DNA of 64,000 nucleotides from Pleomorphomonas oryzae DSM 16300 (GTDB lineage Bacteria; Pseudomonadota; Alphaproteobacteria; Rhizobiales; Pleomorphomonadaceae), in the NCBI RefSeq assembly GCF_000422965.1, contig NZ_AUHB01000001.1, forward strand, positions 558,001 through 622,000, written 5' to 3'. The position numbers were made by a program, and so were the translations under genes. Positions 56,699-64,000 of this stretch are shown here, one piece after another. Each line of letters starts with the position of its first letter. Positions within the stretch are counted from its first letter, which is position 1. The notes beneath the pieces are model-generated. The model saw nothing but the letters and a program-made list of their open reading frames with translations. It had not been told where the DNA came from and made no database searches.

Positions 56699-57156
56699 CA
56701 GTGCGCACTCGATGATCCCGGAGGCGGCGGCGCGGGCGCATCCAGCTTCTTGTAGACGTCGGCCAACTGCGACACCGGAGGGCTGCACTTCTTGGAGCGC
56801 GCGATATCTTCGAGCACCTTGTTGCGATTGCGCAGGGCGTCGATCTCGACCTTCTCGGGAGATTTGGGGTCCATGAAGAACAGGGCCGGCAAGAAAATCA
56901 GGGCTCCCGTCACACCGAGCACGACGTTCTTGCCCTGAGCGGCGGAGCGCTCCTTGAGCGTGGCCTGTATCTGACGCTCGTTCGCCTCGAACTCGCGCTG
57001 AATGCCGGCGCAATCGAAGACGCTATCGGAAGGGTTGGTGGCGGCGATCGGATGCGCCTCCCGTCCGGCGCATGCGGATAGGACGAGGCCTGCCGTGGTC
57101 AAGGCGACCGTCACGGTCGCTTTCGTGGATCGAGGTCTGCTGAGTTCCGAGGACAT
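56698..57156 (-). CDS. small lipoprotein between TpsB and TpsA genes
   Basis: 152 residues. Lipobox VLSAC (cysteine 29). A helical stretch (FDCAGIQREFEANERQIQAT) and one hydrophobic segment (NVVLGVTGALIFLPALFFMD) are followed by a second helix with LRNRNKVLEDIARSKKC. Similar small lipoproteins occur in many proteobacteria without known role. It starts 18 bases after the TpsB stop and overlaps the next gene by one base. Confidence 0.75.
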   Translation of the reverse strand: MSSELSRPRSTKATVTVALTTAGLVLSACAGREAHPIAATNPSDSVFDCAGIQREFEANERQIQATLKERSAAQGKNVVLGVTGALIFLPALFFMDPKSPEKVEIDALRNRNKVLEDIARSKKCSPPVSQLADVYKKLDAPAPPPPGSSSAH

Positions 57157-57174
57157 TCTGCTCCGGTCCTGTTG

Positions 57175-58935
57175 CTAGAATTGTACCGAGACGCGAGCTT
57201 GGACGAGGCCGTCCGGCCAGCGCCCACGCCCGGAAACCGTGGTGGAGAGGATACTTGCGTAAGAAAGATCGAAGCTGACCCGGCCGCCGCGATTGCGGAT
57301 GCCAATGGCCGCGCCGACCAACGTGCCGGTTTCGCTGCCTTCGGCCGCGTCGGCGAAGGTCCGGCCGATGTCCAGACCGACGTAGGGTTCGATACGGCCC
57401 ACCGCGTCTGCGAGATCCTTCGAGGACGGCTCGGGCAGCAGATACGACAGCTCGTTGCGCACGTAGAAGGCGTTGCCGGCCGATAGCAGCGCATCGCGAG
57501 GGCCGCGCACCGAGCCATAGCCGCCGATCGCCATCTGCTCCGAGGCAAACAGCGGATCGTCCGACCACTGGCCGGACAAACGTGTACTGAAGCTGACCGA
57601 TCCCGGCCCCCAATCCTCGCTGACGCTATAGGCCAGCGAGGCCGTTACCTTGCCGAACTGTCCCTTGGGCGAGGAGGCCGGCGCGTCAGCGTCGTCGAAG
57701 GCACCGAAAAGGGCGAGGCCTTTCTGGTAAGCGAGTGTCGCGCTCAACATGCCGCCCAGGAACTGCCGGCTGTGGCCGAGTTCCAGCGAGGCGATCGACA
57801 GTACCCGGCTCGACGTATCGACGTGGCTGCCGAGCAGAAAATTGTCGGTCGATTTCCAGGTAAAGCGGCCGGTGGCCCAGGTCTTCGACACCTGATCACG
57901 ATCGAGGAGGAGCGTCAGATAAGGTGCAACCGACACCGATTGGCCGGAGGTATCGATGGTCGAGAATTGTCCCTCGATATTGGAGTGGTACTGACTCCAT
58001 GAGCCGTCGATACCGGCCGTCAGCGGGCCATAAGGGATTGAGAAGGACGCCGTCACCGTGTCGCTGTTCGGGCGCTCGGCGGAGAAGAACAGCGGACTTT
58101 TCTCCATGGAGCGCTGATAGCCAAACTGCCAGAGGTCGTTGAGACCAAGAACATTGTCCAGACCGACATCGACGCGGCTCTGGTAAATGCCGGTCGACGG
58201 CGAGCCAAGATCGTCAGCGCCGAAACTCACCGACCACGGCTTCGTCCGCTCGACGGTAACGGCGAGCACGGTACCGCCGAGCGTCTTGCCGGGCTCCAGT
58301 GCGACGCCGGCCTTGGCCGAACTCAGCCGGTTGATCTGATCGACACCCTGCTCGATCTGTCGAAGGTTGACCGGCTTGCCCCTCAGTTCCGGGAAGGCGG
58401 TGGCGAGCTGGCCGGCCGTACCGCCACCTCCCTTCAGCACGATGTCGTCCATGCGCCCCTCGACCATGGTGAGGCGCAGCCGTCCCTGCGACAGGTCCTG
58501 TTCGGGCACGTAGGCACGCGCCGCCACATAACCGCGATCGACATAGAGCGCCGTCAGTGCCTCCAGGATGCCGTTGATCTCTGTGAGGCTCAGGCAGCGT
58601 CCTTGCCAGGGTCGGACAGCGGCGTCGATGCGGTTGGCGGGCACCAGCGTTGCCCCGGCAACCTCGATCGTTTTGACGGCAAAGCAGCTCTCCTTGCCTT
58701 GCGATGGCTGCAAGGCTGGTTTCGCTGAGAGCTCACCTTGGGGCGCACGGCTGAGGCTGCCCTGCATCCGCTCTTGCTGCAGGCGAAATGCCTCGGACTG
58801 CGTCCGCTCGATCGTCTCAGCCTGCTGCCGCGCCTGTGTCTGGATATCCTGCGCCCGAGCGCCGGGCGTGGACAGCAAGGCAGCCAGAAGTTCCAGCAAG
58901 AATGCTGGGAGGATGGCGGGACGACACATATTCAC
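57175..58935 (-). CDS. TpsB/CdiB outer membrane transporter (ShlB/FhaC family)
   Basis: 586 residues. Signal peptide (about 1-28), an N-terminal helix with long linker, a POTRA region (about 75-230; CFAVKTIEVAGATLVPAN, then YVAARAYVPEQDLSQGRLRL) and a C-terminal 16-strand beta-barrel (230-586) with IGGYGSVRGPRD, the L6-loop VRGY/F motif that defines the family, ending in a phenylalanine. It moves the giant exoprotein across the outer membrane. It overlaps the IalB-like gene by four bases (ATGA). Confidence 0.93.
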   Translation of the reverse strand: MNMCRPAILPAFLLELLAALLSTPGARAQDIQTQARQQAETIERTQSEAFRLQQERMQGSLSRAPQGELSAKPALQPSQGKESCFAVKTIEVAGATLVPANRIDAAVRPWQGRCLSLTEINGILEALTALYVDRGYVAARAYVPEQDLSQGRLRLTMVEGRMDDIVLKGGGGTAGQLATAFPELRGKPVNLRQIEQGVDQINRLSSAKAGVALEPGKTLGGTVLAVTVERTKPWSVSFGADDLGSPSTGIYQSRVDVGLDNVLGLNDLWQFGYQRSMEKSPLFFSAERPNSDTVTASFSIPYGPLTAGIDGSWSQYHSNIEGQFSTIDTSGQSVSVAPYLTLLLDRDQVSKTWATGRFTWKSTDNFLLGSHVDTSSRVLSIASLELGHSRQFLGGMLSATLAYQKGLALFGAFDDADAPASSPKGQFGKVTASLAYSVSEDWGPGSVSFSTRLSGQWSDDPLFASEQMAIGGYGSVRGPRDALLSAGNAFYVRNELSYLLPEPSSKDLADAVGRIEPYVGLDIGRTFADAAEGSETGTLVGAAIGIRNRGGRVSFDLSYASILSTTVSGRGRWPDGLVQARVSVQF

Positions 58936-59663
58936 TGCGTCGCCTCTGGTGTACCAGCGGATCCGACCGGCAAAATTGGAGACGGCAGGTCTTTACCGGA
59001 CGAGAGCTTCTTGAAGGCCTCGGCAAAGCCTTCAAGCGGAAAGACGACTTTGACTACCCTGCCATTTGTCAAACGGAAATAGGCCATTCCTTGCTTGCTG
59101 CGGCTGAGACCAGCAACAAGTTTGTTGGTCAGCGGCACAACGGCGAAGCAGCCGAGATGATTGCAGTTGCGATAGCGATGGAGGCCGGGCTGCACCTTGT
59201 CGGCTCCAAGTCCGAAATCGCTGGTGAGAAGCACATCAAGCGGCAGCAGCGTGACCAATCCCCACAGGGATTTTCCACCCTCTTCGCCGACCGATGAAAT
59301 CGCCAGTTTCAGGATCTCGACATCCTGGTCGCCCTGCCGCGCCGAAACTGTCTGGCTTGCCTCACATGCCACACGTGTTGACGACGGCTGGGAGTCGTCG
59401 GACCCTGCCGGGGTCGCGACGTTGACGCAGTGAAGGCTCCACACGTTCGCTTTTGTCGCTGTGTCACCGCCGTTCGTCTGCGCGCCCCCCGCGGTGGGAA
59501 CAGCGAGAAGGAACGCGAGAGCCAGACAGGAGCATGGAGCGGAAACGTGGGAAACGGTTTTCCGCGTCGGATGATGCGACGGCAATAAACCGCCCCAGAT
59601 AACGAGCCAGCGCCCAAAACAAATTGTCCGCAAAGCGGAGAGAATCGGAAGAAGGAAAACCAT
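58932..59663 (-). CDS. invasion-associated locus B (IalB)-like secreted protein
   Basis: 243 residues by the first ATG, but homology starts around residue 40, where APCSCLALAFLLAVPTAGG forms the signal peptide, so the true start may be a downstream non-ATG codon. The mature part (NVWSLHCVN, VACEASQTVSARQGDQDV and LHRYRNCNHLGCFA with a Cys pair) fits the IalB family, linked to host-cell interaction or envelope protection in alphaproteobacteria. The coupled overlap with TpsB is unusual for this family. Confidence 0.75.
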   Translation of the reverse strand: MVFLLPILSALRTICFGRWLVIWGGLLPSHHPTRKTVSHVSAPCSCLALAFLLAVPTAGGAQTNGGDTATKANVWSLHCVNVATPAGSDDSQPSSTRVACEASQTVSARQGDQDVEILKLAISSVGEEGGKSLWGLVTLLPLDVLLTSDFGLGADKVQPGLHRYRNCNHLGCFAVVPLTNKLVAGLSRSKQGMAYFRLTNGRVVKVVFPLEGFAEAFKKLSSGKDLPSPILPVGSAGTPEATQ

Positions 59664-60558
59664 TGTCTGCCCGAATGCCTGCGTGATAGCGACGGCATCG
59701 GAACATCGAGTAGATGAAAGCCCTAAAACCCATCGTTGTATCGCGCTGTGGTTGCTTTTTATGTCCCTAGCGTTTCGGACACAACCCAGATTGCATTCTG
59801 CGCCGCAAGTTGATGAACATCCTCTTGAGAGGATGGTTTGAATTTTACGAAGTCGGTTAGGTGAAATTACTTAAGAAACAGAACGATAGACAGGTGTTAA
59901 TCCCCCGAAGGGGTTGGTTGAAAAGGGCCGGCAGTTTAGATGGGACGGTGCGAAGGCAAACACACGTGCAACTGGTGAGATGGGAGAACCGAACGTTTCG
60001 GCGAGAACTCTTCGTCGGCGTATCGGCTGATCAAGCTACCGGGCGTTGTGAACGACGCGGTCGGGAAGGGGCCGACGGGAATATGACGCAATCCACCTAG
60101 ATCGATATGCTCTCGTTGTATGTTAGCTCGGAATGGAACAGCCAGTTTTTATGAGCCGCTCGGGATTCCCGTTCATCGGCCTTCCATCTGCTTTGCCGGC
60201 GAGGCGCTCACCGTTTCCAAGTTTAGAGAGGGAGGCTTGAGGTAATTCGCGGAAACTCTTCTTCGGACAGCCTCATGAAAAGGCCGTAATGGCGGGATAG
60301 ACAACCACCCGGTTGCATTGCCGCGCCGGAAGCGGCAAACGTCGGCGCTTCATCTGCGCAAATTGCTCCCGAACATTCCCAAGATACGGATCTTGAAGCA
60401 CAATTCGTATCGACAGCTCTGGACCATGAGTTCACCGTACCGAGACTTCTGCCAGCCTGTCAAAACACTCAGGCAAGTTACCAGACCGGCAGACAATCCC
60501 TTTCACATGCCGAATATCACCATCGATTCAACAGCCCACAGAAGGCAGGCCAACAACA
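59664..60558. other. 0.9-kb intergenic region before the desaturase
   Basis: I see no gene here. The promoter of the secretion operon should lie at about 59.7-59.9 kb. Small frames on either strand lack homology and ribosome sites. Composition is mixed and less GC-rich at 59800-59900. Confidence 0.5.
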
Positions 60559-61593
60559 ATGACCGCAGAAACGATTTCCGGCTCCTCCGAAAGCTCGGAA
60601 AAGGCCTGGCTGAAGACCCTCGCCAAATACCGTACGCCGCACGCCGGACGCAGCACGTTCGAGTTGCTGGTGACAGCCATTCCCTTTGCCAGCCTTTGGG
60701 TTCTGACGTGGGCGGCTGTTCACTACGGCGTCTGGTGGGGCCTTGTCCTGATCGTTCCCGCGGCCGGGCTTCTGGTGCGGCTGTTCATGATCCAGCACGA
60801 CTGCGGTCACGGCTCTTTTTTTGCCCGGCGTCGCTTCGATGATTGGACAGGCCGTGTCCTTGGCGTGCTCACCCTCACTCCCTATGACTATTGGCGCCGG
60901 GCGCATGCCTCGCATCACGCGTCGGCCGGCAATCTCGATGAGCGTGGCGTTGGCGACATCACGACGCTGACGGTCGCGGAATACTACGCGCGTTCCCGAT
61001 GGGGACGACTCGAATATCGCCTTTATCGCCATCCGCTGGTAATGTTCGGCATCGGACCTGCCTGGCTTTTCCTCTTCCAGCAGCGTTTGCCCTTCGGCAT
61101 GATGCGCGACGGGTTCCTCCCGTGGATTTCGACCATGGCCACCAACGTTGCAGTCGCAGCAATTGCGGCGCTATTGGTCTGGGCGGTGGGGCTCACGTCC
61201 TTTCTGGTCGTTCACCTGCCGATCGTCCTTCTGGCGGGGGCCATCGGCGTCTGGCTGTTTTACGTGCAGCACCAGTTCGAGCAAACGCACTGGTCGAGAG
61301 AGCCGGAGTGGCAGTTTCCCAAAGCCGCCCTGCATGGCGCTTCCCATTATGATCTGCCGCCCGTACTGCGCTGGGTGACCGCCAACATCGGCATCCACCA
61401 TGTGCATCACCTCTCAAGCAAGGTTCCTTACTATCGCCTGCCTGAGGTTCTCCGAAACCATCCGGAACTCGCCGAAATCGGTCGGATCACGCTCTGGCAG
61501 AGCCTCAGATGCGTGAGGCTGGTTCTATGGGATGAGCAGAGCCGAAAACTGATCTCGTTTCGCCAGGCTGCGGGTATTGCCGGGAACGCCTAG
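60559..61593 (+). CDS. membrane fatty acid desaturase
   Basis: 344 residues. Three histidine boxes bind the di-iron centre: HDCGH (near residue 79), HASHH (near 115) and HHVHH (near 280). Four to five membrane helices lie between. It puts a double bond into membrane fatty acids, likely in phospholipids, with a ferredoxin or cytochrome as electron donor. The regiospecificity cannot be read. It is a single-gene unit with a weak ribosome site (GAAGGCAGG about fifteen bases upstream). Confidence 0.92.
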   Translation: MTAETISGSSESSEKAWLKTLAKYRTPHAGRSTFELLVTAIPFASLWVLTWAAVHYGVWWGLVLIVPAAGLLVRLFMIQHDCGHGSFFARRRFDDWTGRVLGVLTLTPYDYWRRAHASHHASAGNLDERGVGDITTLTVAEYYARSRWGRLEYRLYRHPLVMFGIGPAWLFLFQQRLPFGMMRDGFLPWISTMATNVAVAAIAALLVWAVGLTSFLVVHLPIVLLAGAIGVWLFYVQHQFEQTHWSREPEWQFPKAALHGASHYDLPPVLRWVTANIGIHHVHHLSSKVPYYRLPEVLRNHPELAEIGRITLWQSLRCVRLVLWDEQSRKLISFRQAAGIAGNA

Positions 61594-61813
61594 GCGGGCC
61601 TGACGTCGGCCAGAGGCGAACTTCGAGGCCAGTGAAATCGCGCCGATCGCGAACACCAGGTTCGCTTCCGGGGCAAACGGGCCCAGTCCGTCGCTTTCCG
61701 ATCGGCCAGAAAGCCAGAAGCAGGCAGCCCCACTACCCTGAACTGCATTGGCATCTCGTTTGCTCCGAATAGGAGCATGAGACGTCAATGTGTTTCAAAG
61801 GAAGGCACTTGCC

Positions 61814-62173
61814 ATGCTTGATCGTCGTAGGGAGCATCGAGGGCGTACCTATTTGGGAGGCCAGATCGCTTTCAACAACCGTTGGTGTACCATCGATTGC
61901 CTGGTGCGGAACGTGTCGCAGGGTGGCGCGAGGCTCGAATTCCCACTGCCGGTGCTGGTGCCGAGCGAGCTCGACTTGATCATCCCTGCCAAGGGGTACA
62001 GTCGCCGGGTGCGGGTGATCTGGAAGCACGCAAACACACTGGGTGTCGCTTTCACGGATACGAACACCGGGACAGTCGTGCCGATCGAATTGGCGCGTCA
62101 GATACGCAAGCTGAAAGCAGAGCGTGACAGGCTGGCGCAGCAGATCAAGGACCTCAGCGAGTCGCCGATATGA
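61814..62173 (+). CDS. PilZ domain protein (c-di-GMP binding) with C-terminal coiled coil
   Basis: 119 residues. RRREHR (residues 4-9) and NVSQGG (near 36) are the two c-di-GMP binding motifs of PilZ; the rest of the barrel follows. The last 30 residues (ELARQIRKLKAERDRLAQQI) form a coiled coil, so it may dimerise. The ATG at 61814 fits the family better than the GTG at 61790, and GGAAGG lies upstream. The GGDEF-EAL protein at 20.4 kb could supply the signal. The stop overlaps a tiny membrane gene. Confidence 0.88.
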   Translation: MLDRRREHRGRTYLGGQIAFNNRWCTIDCLVRNVSQGGARLEFPLPVLVPSELDLIIPAKGYSRRVRVIWKHANTLGVAFTDTNTGTVVPIELARQIRKLKAERDRLAQQIKDLSESPI

Positions 62174-62349
62174 TCAGGTGGGCTCTGACGTTCATCGCAA
62201 ACCGGCTTATCTTTGCCATGCTCTGCCTGCTGGCCGTGAGCATCTTTACGCAAGGCTCAAGTTGCCGCTACGGCGCCTCGCAGGAGATCATGCCGAGGCT
62301 GGCCAACTTGCCGGAAGCGCTCAAAGCCCTGGGCAAATCGCTCCATTAG
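62170..62349 (+). CDS. tiny single-span membrane protein coupled to the PilZ gene
   Basis: 59 residues. Its ATG overlaps the PilZ stop (ATGA). One hydrophobic stretch (ALTFIANRLIFAMLCLLAVS, about 5-24) is followed by a soluble tail with SSCRYGAS and LANLPEALKALGKSLH. No family recognised. The overlap and the membrane helix suggest a partner that brings the PilZ protein to the membrane, but this is inference. Confidence 0.6.
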   Translation: MIRWALTFIANRLIFAMLCLLAVSIFTQGSSCRYGASQEIMPRLANLPEALKALGKSLH

Positions 62350-62762
62350 CCAGAGCGCGTCACGCTCCTTTGAGAACACCGTTTTGGGGGAAGCGATGAT
62401 ATCGACTTTCCCGGAGAAATAGCGCGCGCCCGAAAGGCCACGCACGCGAGCAATGTGTGTCATATCACCCAGGCTTCTGCCTGGAACGAAATTGTTGGCG
62501 TTGTCGTCTTCCTGACCAGCGATGCAGCCAGTTACCTGACCACGACTACCATCTCGCTGATGGGGGCATCAGGTAAAGCCGCGGACTCCATCGGCTGCCT
62601 CCAACCGATCACCCCCATACCACCCCAGTTGCCACGGTCAGATTTCTCAAAAAACTCGCGCGATTGCTCATTTACCGCGCAAGCAGATCGATAGACACTG
62701 ACACTGTGGGGATCGGTTCAAATTGGCGGATTACAGCCAAGAGATCCTGGGAGGAGCGTCAA
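62350..62762. other. intergenic region with an SDR remnant
   Basis: Apart from the SDR fragment at 62455-62580 nothing is seen. The last 15 bases hold the ribosome site GGGAGGAGCG of the epimerase gene. Confidence 0.45.
62455..62580 (+). pseudogene. C-terminal scrap of a short-chain dehydrogenase gene
   Basis: The frame reads EIVGVVVFLTSDAASYLTTT and then TISLMGASG, the usual end of an SDR where the pattern is ei-A-x-x-v-x-FLaSDaasyvtG-t-i-x-v-d-GG. The Rossmann and catalytic parts are absent and the final glycines are changed, so the gene is a relic. Confidence 0.5.
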
Positions 62763-63611
62763 ATGAAGATCGGTGTGAACACCTGGGTCTGGACATCGCC
62801 GTTCAGCACGAAGGATTTCGGGCTTATTCCGAAGATCCGGCAAATGGGCTTCGATATTCTTGAAGTGGCGCTCGACGATCCCTCGATCATCGATGCCAAG
62901 GAGCTTAAACGGATCGCCGATGACAACGGCCTCGAAATCACCGTCTGCGGCGCCTTCGGACCAACGCGCGACATTTCCAACGAAGATCCGGCGCTTCGCC
63001 GGATCGGCATCGATTACATCCGCGACGGCATTCGCTTTGCCGAGACGGTCGGAAGCCACCTGTTCTCCGGTCCGGTCTACTCATCGGTCGGCAAGACCCG
63101 CATGATTTCCGACGAACAGAAAAGGCGCGAGCGAGACTGGTGTATCGCCAACCTCAGCGGACTCGCCAAGATTGCCGCCGATGCCGGCGTGCGGGTTGGC
63201 GTCGAGCCGCTCAACCGCTTCGAAAGCGACATGGTCAATCTGGTCGATCAGGCCATTGCCATCGTTCGTGACGTAGGCAGCCCGGTTTACGGCATCCACA
63301 TCGACACCTTCCACGCCAACATCGAAGAGAAGAGCATTCCGGACGCCATCCGCAAGGCGGGCAAGGACCTGCTCTGTCACGTCCACGCCTGCGAGAACGA
63401 CCGCGGCATTCCCGGCACCGGCCATCAGGACTGGAACGGCATCCGCGATGCGCTGCACGAGATCGGCTATGGTGGGCCGGTGGTGATCGAATCCTTCACG
63501 CCGGGCGCGGTCGAGATCGCCAAAGCGGCCTCGATCTGGCGGCCGCTTGCGCCCTCGCAGGACGAGCTGGCGGCCGGCGGCGCGCGCTTCCTCAGGCAGC
63601 TGCTCAACTAA
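62763..63611 (+). CDS. ketose 3-epimerase of the D-tagatose/D-psicose (allulose) type
   Basis: 282 residues, a TIM barrel of the xylose isomerase-like superfamily. Catalytic and metal residues are in place: VGVEPLNRFE (first glutamate), IHIDTFHANIEE (aspartate and histidine), CHVHACENDRG (histidine) and VVIESFTPG (second glutamate). Such enzymes change the configuration at C3 of free ketoses. Length is normal. GGGAGGAGCG before the ATG at 62763. A XylR-like regulator begins 190 bases downstream on the same strand; the remaining genes of the cluster lie outside the window. Confidence 0.88.
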   Translation: MKIGVNTWVWTSPFSTKDFGLIPKIRQMGFDILEVALDDPSIIDAKELKRIADDNGLEITVCGAFGPTRDISNEDPALRRIGIDYIRDGIRFAETVGSHLFSGPVYSSVGKTRMISDEQKRRERDWCIANLSGLAKIAADAGVRVGVEPLNRFESDMVNLVDQAIAIVRDVGSPVYGIHIDTFHANIEEKSIPDAIRKAGKDLLCHVHACENDRGIPGTGHQDWNGIRDALHEIGYGGPVVIESFTPGAVEIAKAASIWRPLAPSQDELAAGGARFLRQLLN

Positions 63612-63802
63612 GTTCCGGATAGATATGGCAGACAAGGCCCGACCCGGCGAAAGTCGTTCGACGGTTCGGGCAGGTCCTGTGCTACCGTTTCTCAAACGGT
63701 GTGAGCTGCCGGTACCAGGCCGCCGCGAACATTCTGACGCGGAGCGGGCGCACGTCGCTTGAGTTGCGCCGACTGGACCGATGAGCCAGCGCGGCGAGGA
63801 AA

Positions 63803-64000
63803 GTGGTGGGGAGTGGGGTGGAAGAACGGAACGTCGCGATCATCGTCGAGACTTCGAACAGCTATGCCCGCGGCATCCTGCGCGGGATACATGACTATGC
63901 CCGCTCGCGCCACGGCTGGACACTCTATCTGACCGAGCACGGACGCCACGAGATCGACCAGTCTTTCGCCGGCAACTGGAAGTTCGACGGCGCCATTGCC
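63803..64000 (+). CDS. XylR-like transcriptional regulator, N-terminal part
   Basis: The frame is open to the window end (about 66 residues). NVAIIVETSNSYARGILRGI and YLTEHGRHEIDQSF match the sugar-binding part of XylR, an AraC-type regulator with a LacI-like periplasmic-binding domain first. Start is one of several in-frame GTG codons (63803, 63806, 63818); GCGAGGAAA fits 63803. It would act on the genes of the adjacent sugar cluster. Confidence 0.7.
   Translation, partial: MVGSGVEERNVAIIVETSNSYARGILRGIHDYARSRHGWTLYLTEHGRHEIDQSFAGNWKFDGAIA

Noticed and set aside
59861-60100. A 79-codon frame upstream of the desaturase
   Set aside because: No homology or ribosome site; composition does not fit the coding bias of the genome.

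Overview
The window is GC-rich and reads as a chromosomal segment of an alphaproteobacterium of the order Hyphomicrobiales (Rhizobiales). Support comes from the gene group murA / DUF2948 / hisD / UPF0262 / low-molecular-weight phosphatase / infA / maf / yacG, a ChvE-GguA-GguB type sugar transporter, an EcfG-type sigma factor with matching promoters, and the DUF2849-cysI-cysH-DUF934 sulfur cluster. The exact genus cannot be fixed from the sequence alone.

Layout. 0-3.7 kb: end of an FAD oxidoreductase, then an assimilatory sulfate/sulfite reduction operon. 3.8-6.4 kb: ROK regulator divergent from a solitary sugar-binding protein. 6.4-8.6 kb: NUDIX hydrolase and glmU. 8.6-10.07 kb: a long stretch without a recognisable gene but with strong inverted repeats. 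10.07-20.3 kb: sugar uptake and oxidative sugar catabolism (chvE-gguA-gguB, YceI protein, aldose epimerase, FadR-type regulator, xylonate-type dehydratase, SMP-30 lactonase, GST). 20.4-22 kb: GGDEF-EAL protein. 22.2-30.4 kb: general-stress region with two YciF-like ferritin-fold proteins, a GlgC-like enzyme, an SDR, a BON protein, a NepR-like anti-sigma factor, an EcfG-type sigma factor, small envelope proteins and an iron pair; four GGAAC-N17/18-GTT promoters sit just upstream of these genes. 30.4-34.3 kb: DoxX-DUF305 fusion, TetR regulator divergent from a RidA gene across three operator-like repeats, and small remnants beside tRNA-Phe.

34.5-45.9 kb is core: yacG, maf, infA, phosphatase, UPF0262, then htpG, a chemoreceptor and a small membrane protein lying inside the usual hisD-UPF0262 group, then hisD, DUF2948, SRPBCC, GNAT and murA. 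tRNA-Thr at 46.1 kb marks the edge of an accessory block. Next to it lie an integrase remnant and a decayed piece of a giant adhesin gene.

46.5-59.7 kb is the most distinctive block, all on the minus strand: an IalB-like protein, a TpsB/CdiB outer-membrane transporter, two lipoproteins, a 2678-residue TpsA/CdiA-like exoprotein with a C-terminal polymorphic-toxin module, and immediately after it a low-GC 166-residue gene that fits an immunity protein. It looks like a contact-dependent inhibition system with a toxin/immunity pair I do not recognise. The window ends with a fatty acid desaturase, a PilZ protein coupled to a tiny membrane protein, a ketose 3-epimerase and the start of a XylR-like regulator, returning to sugar use.
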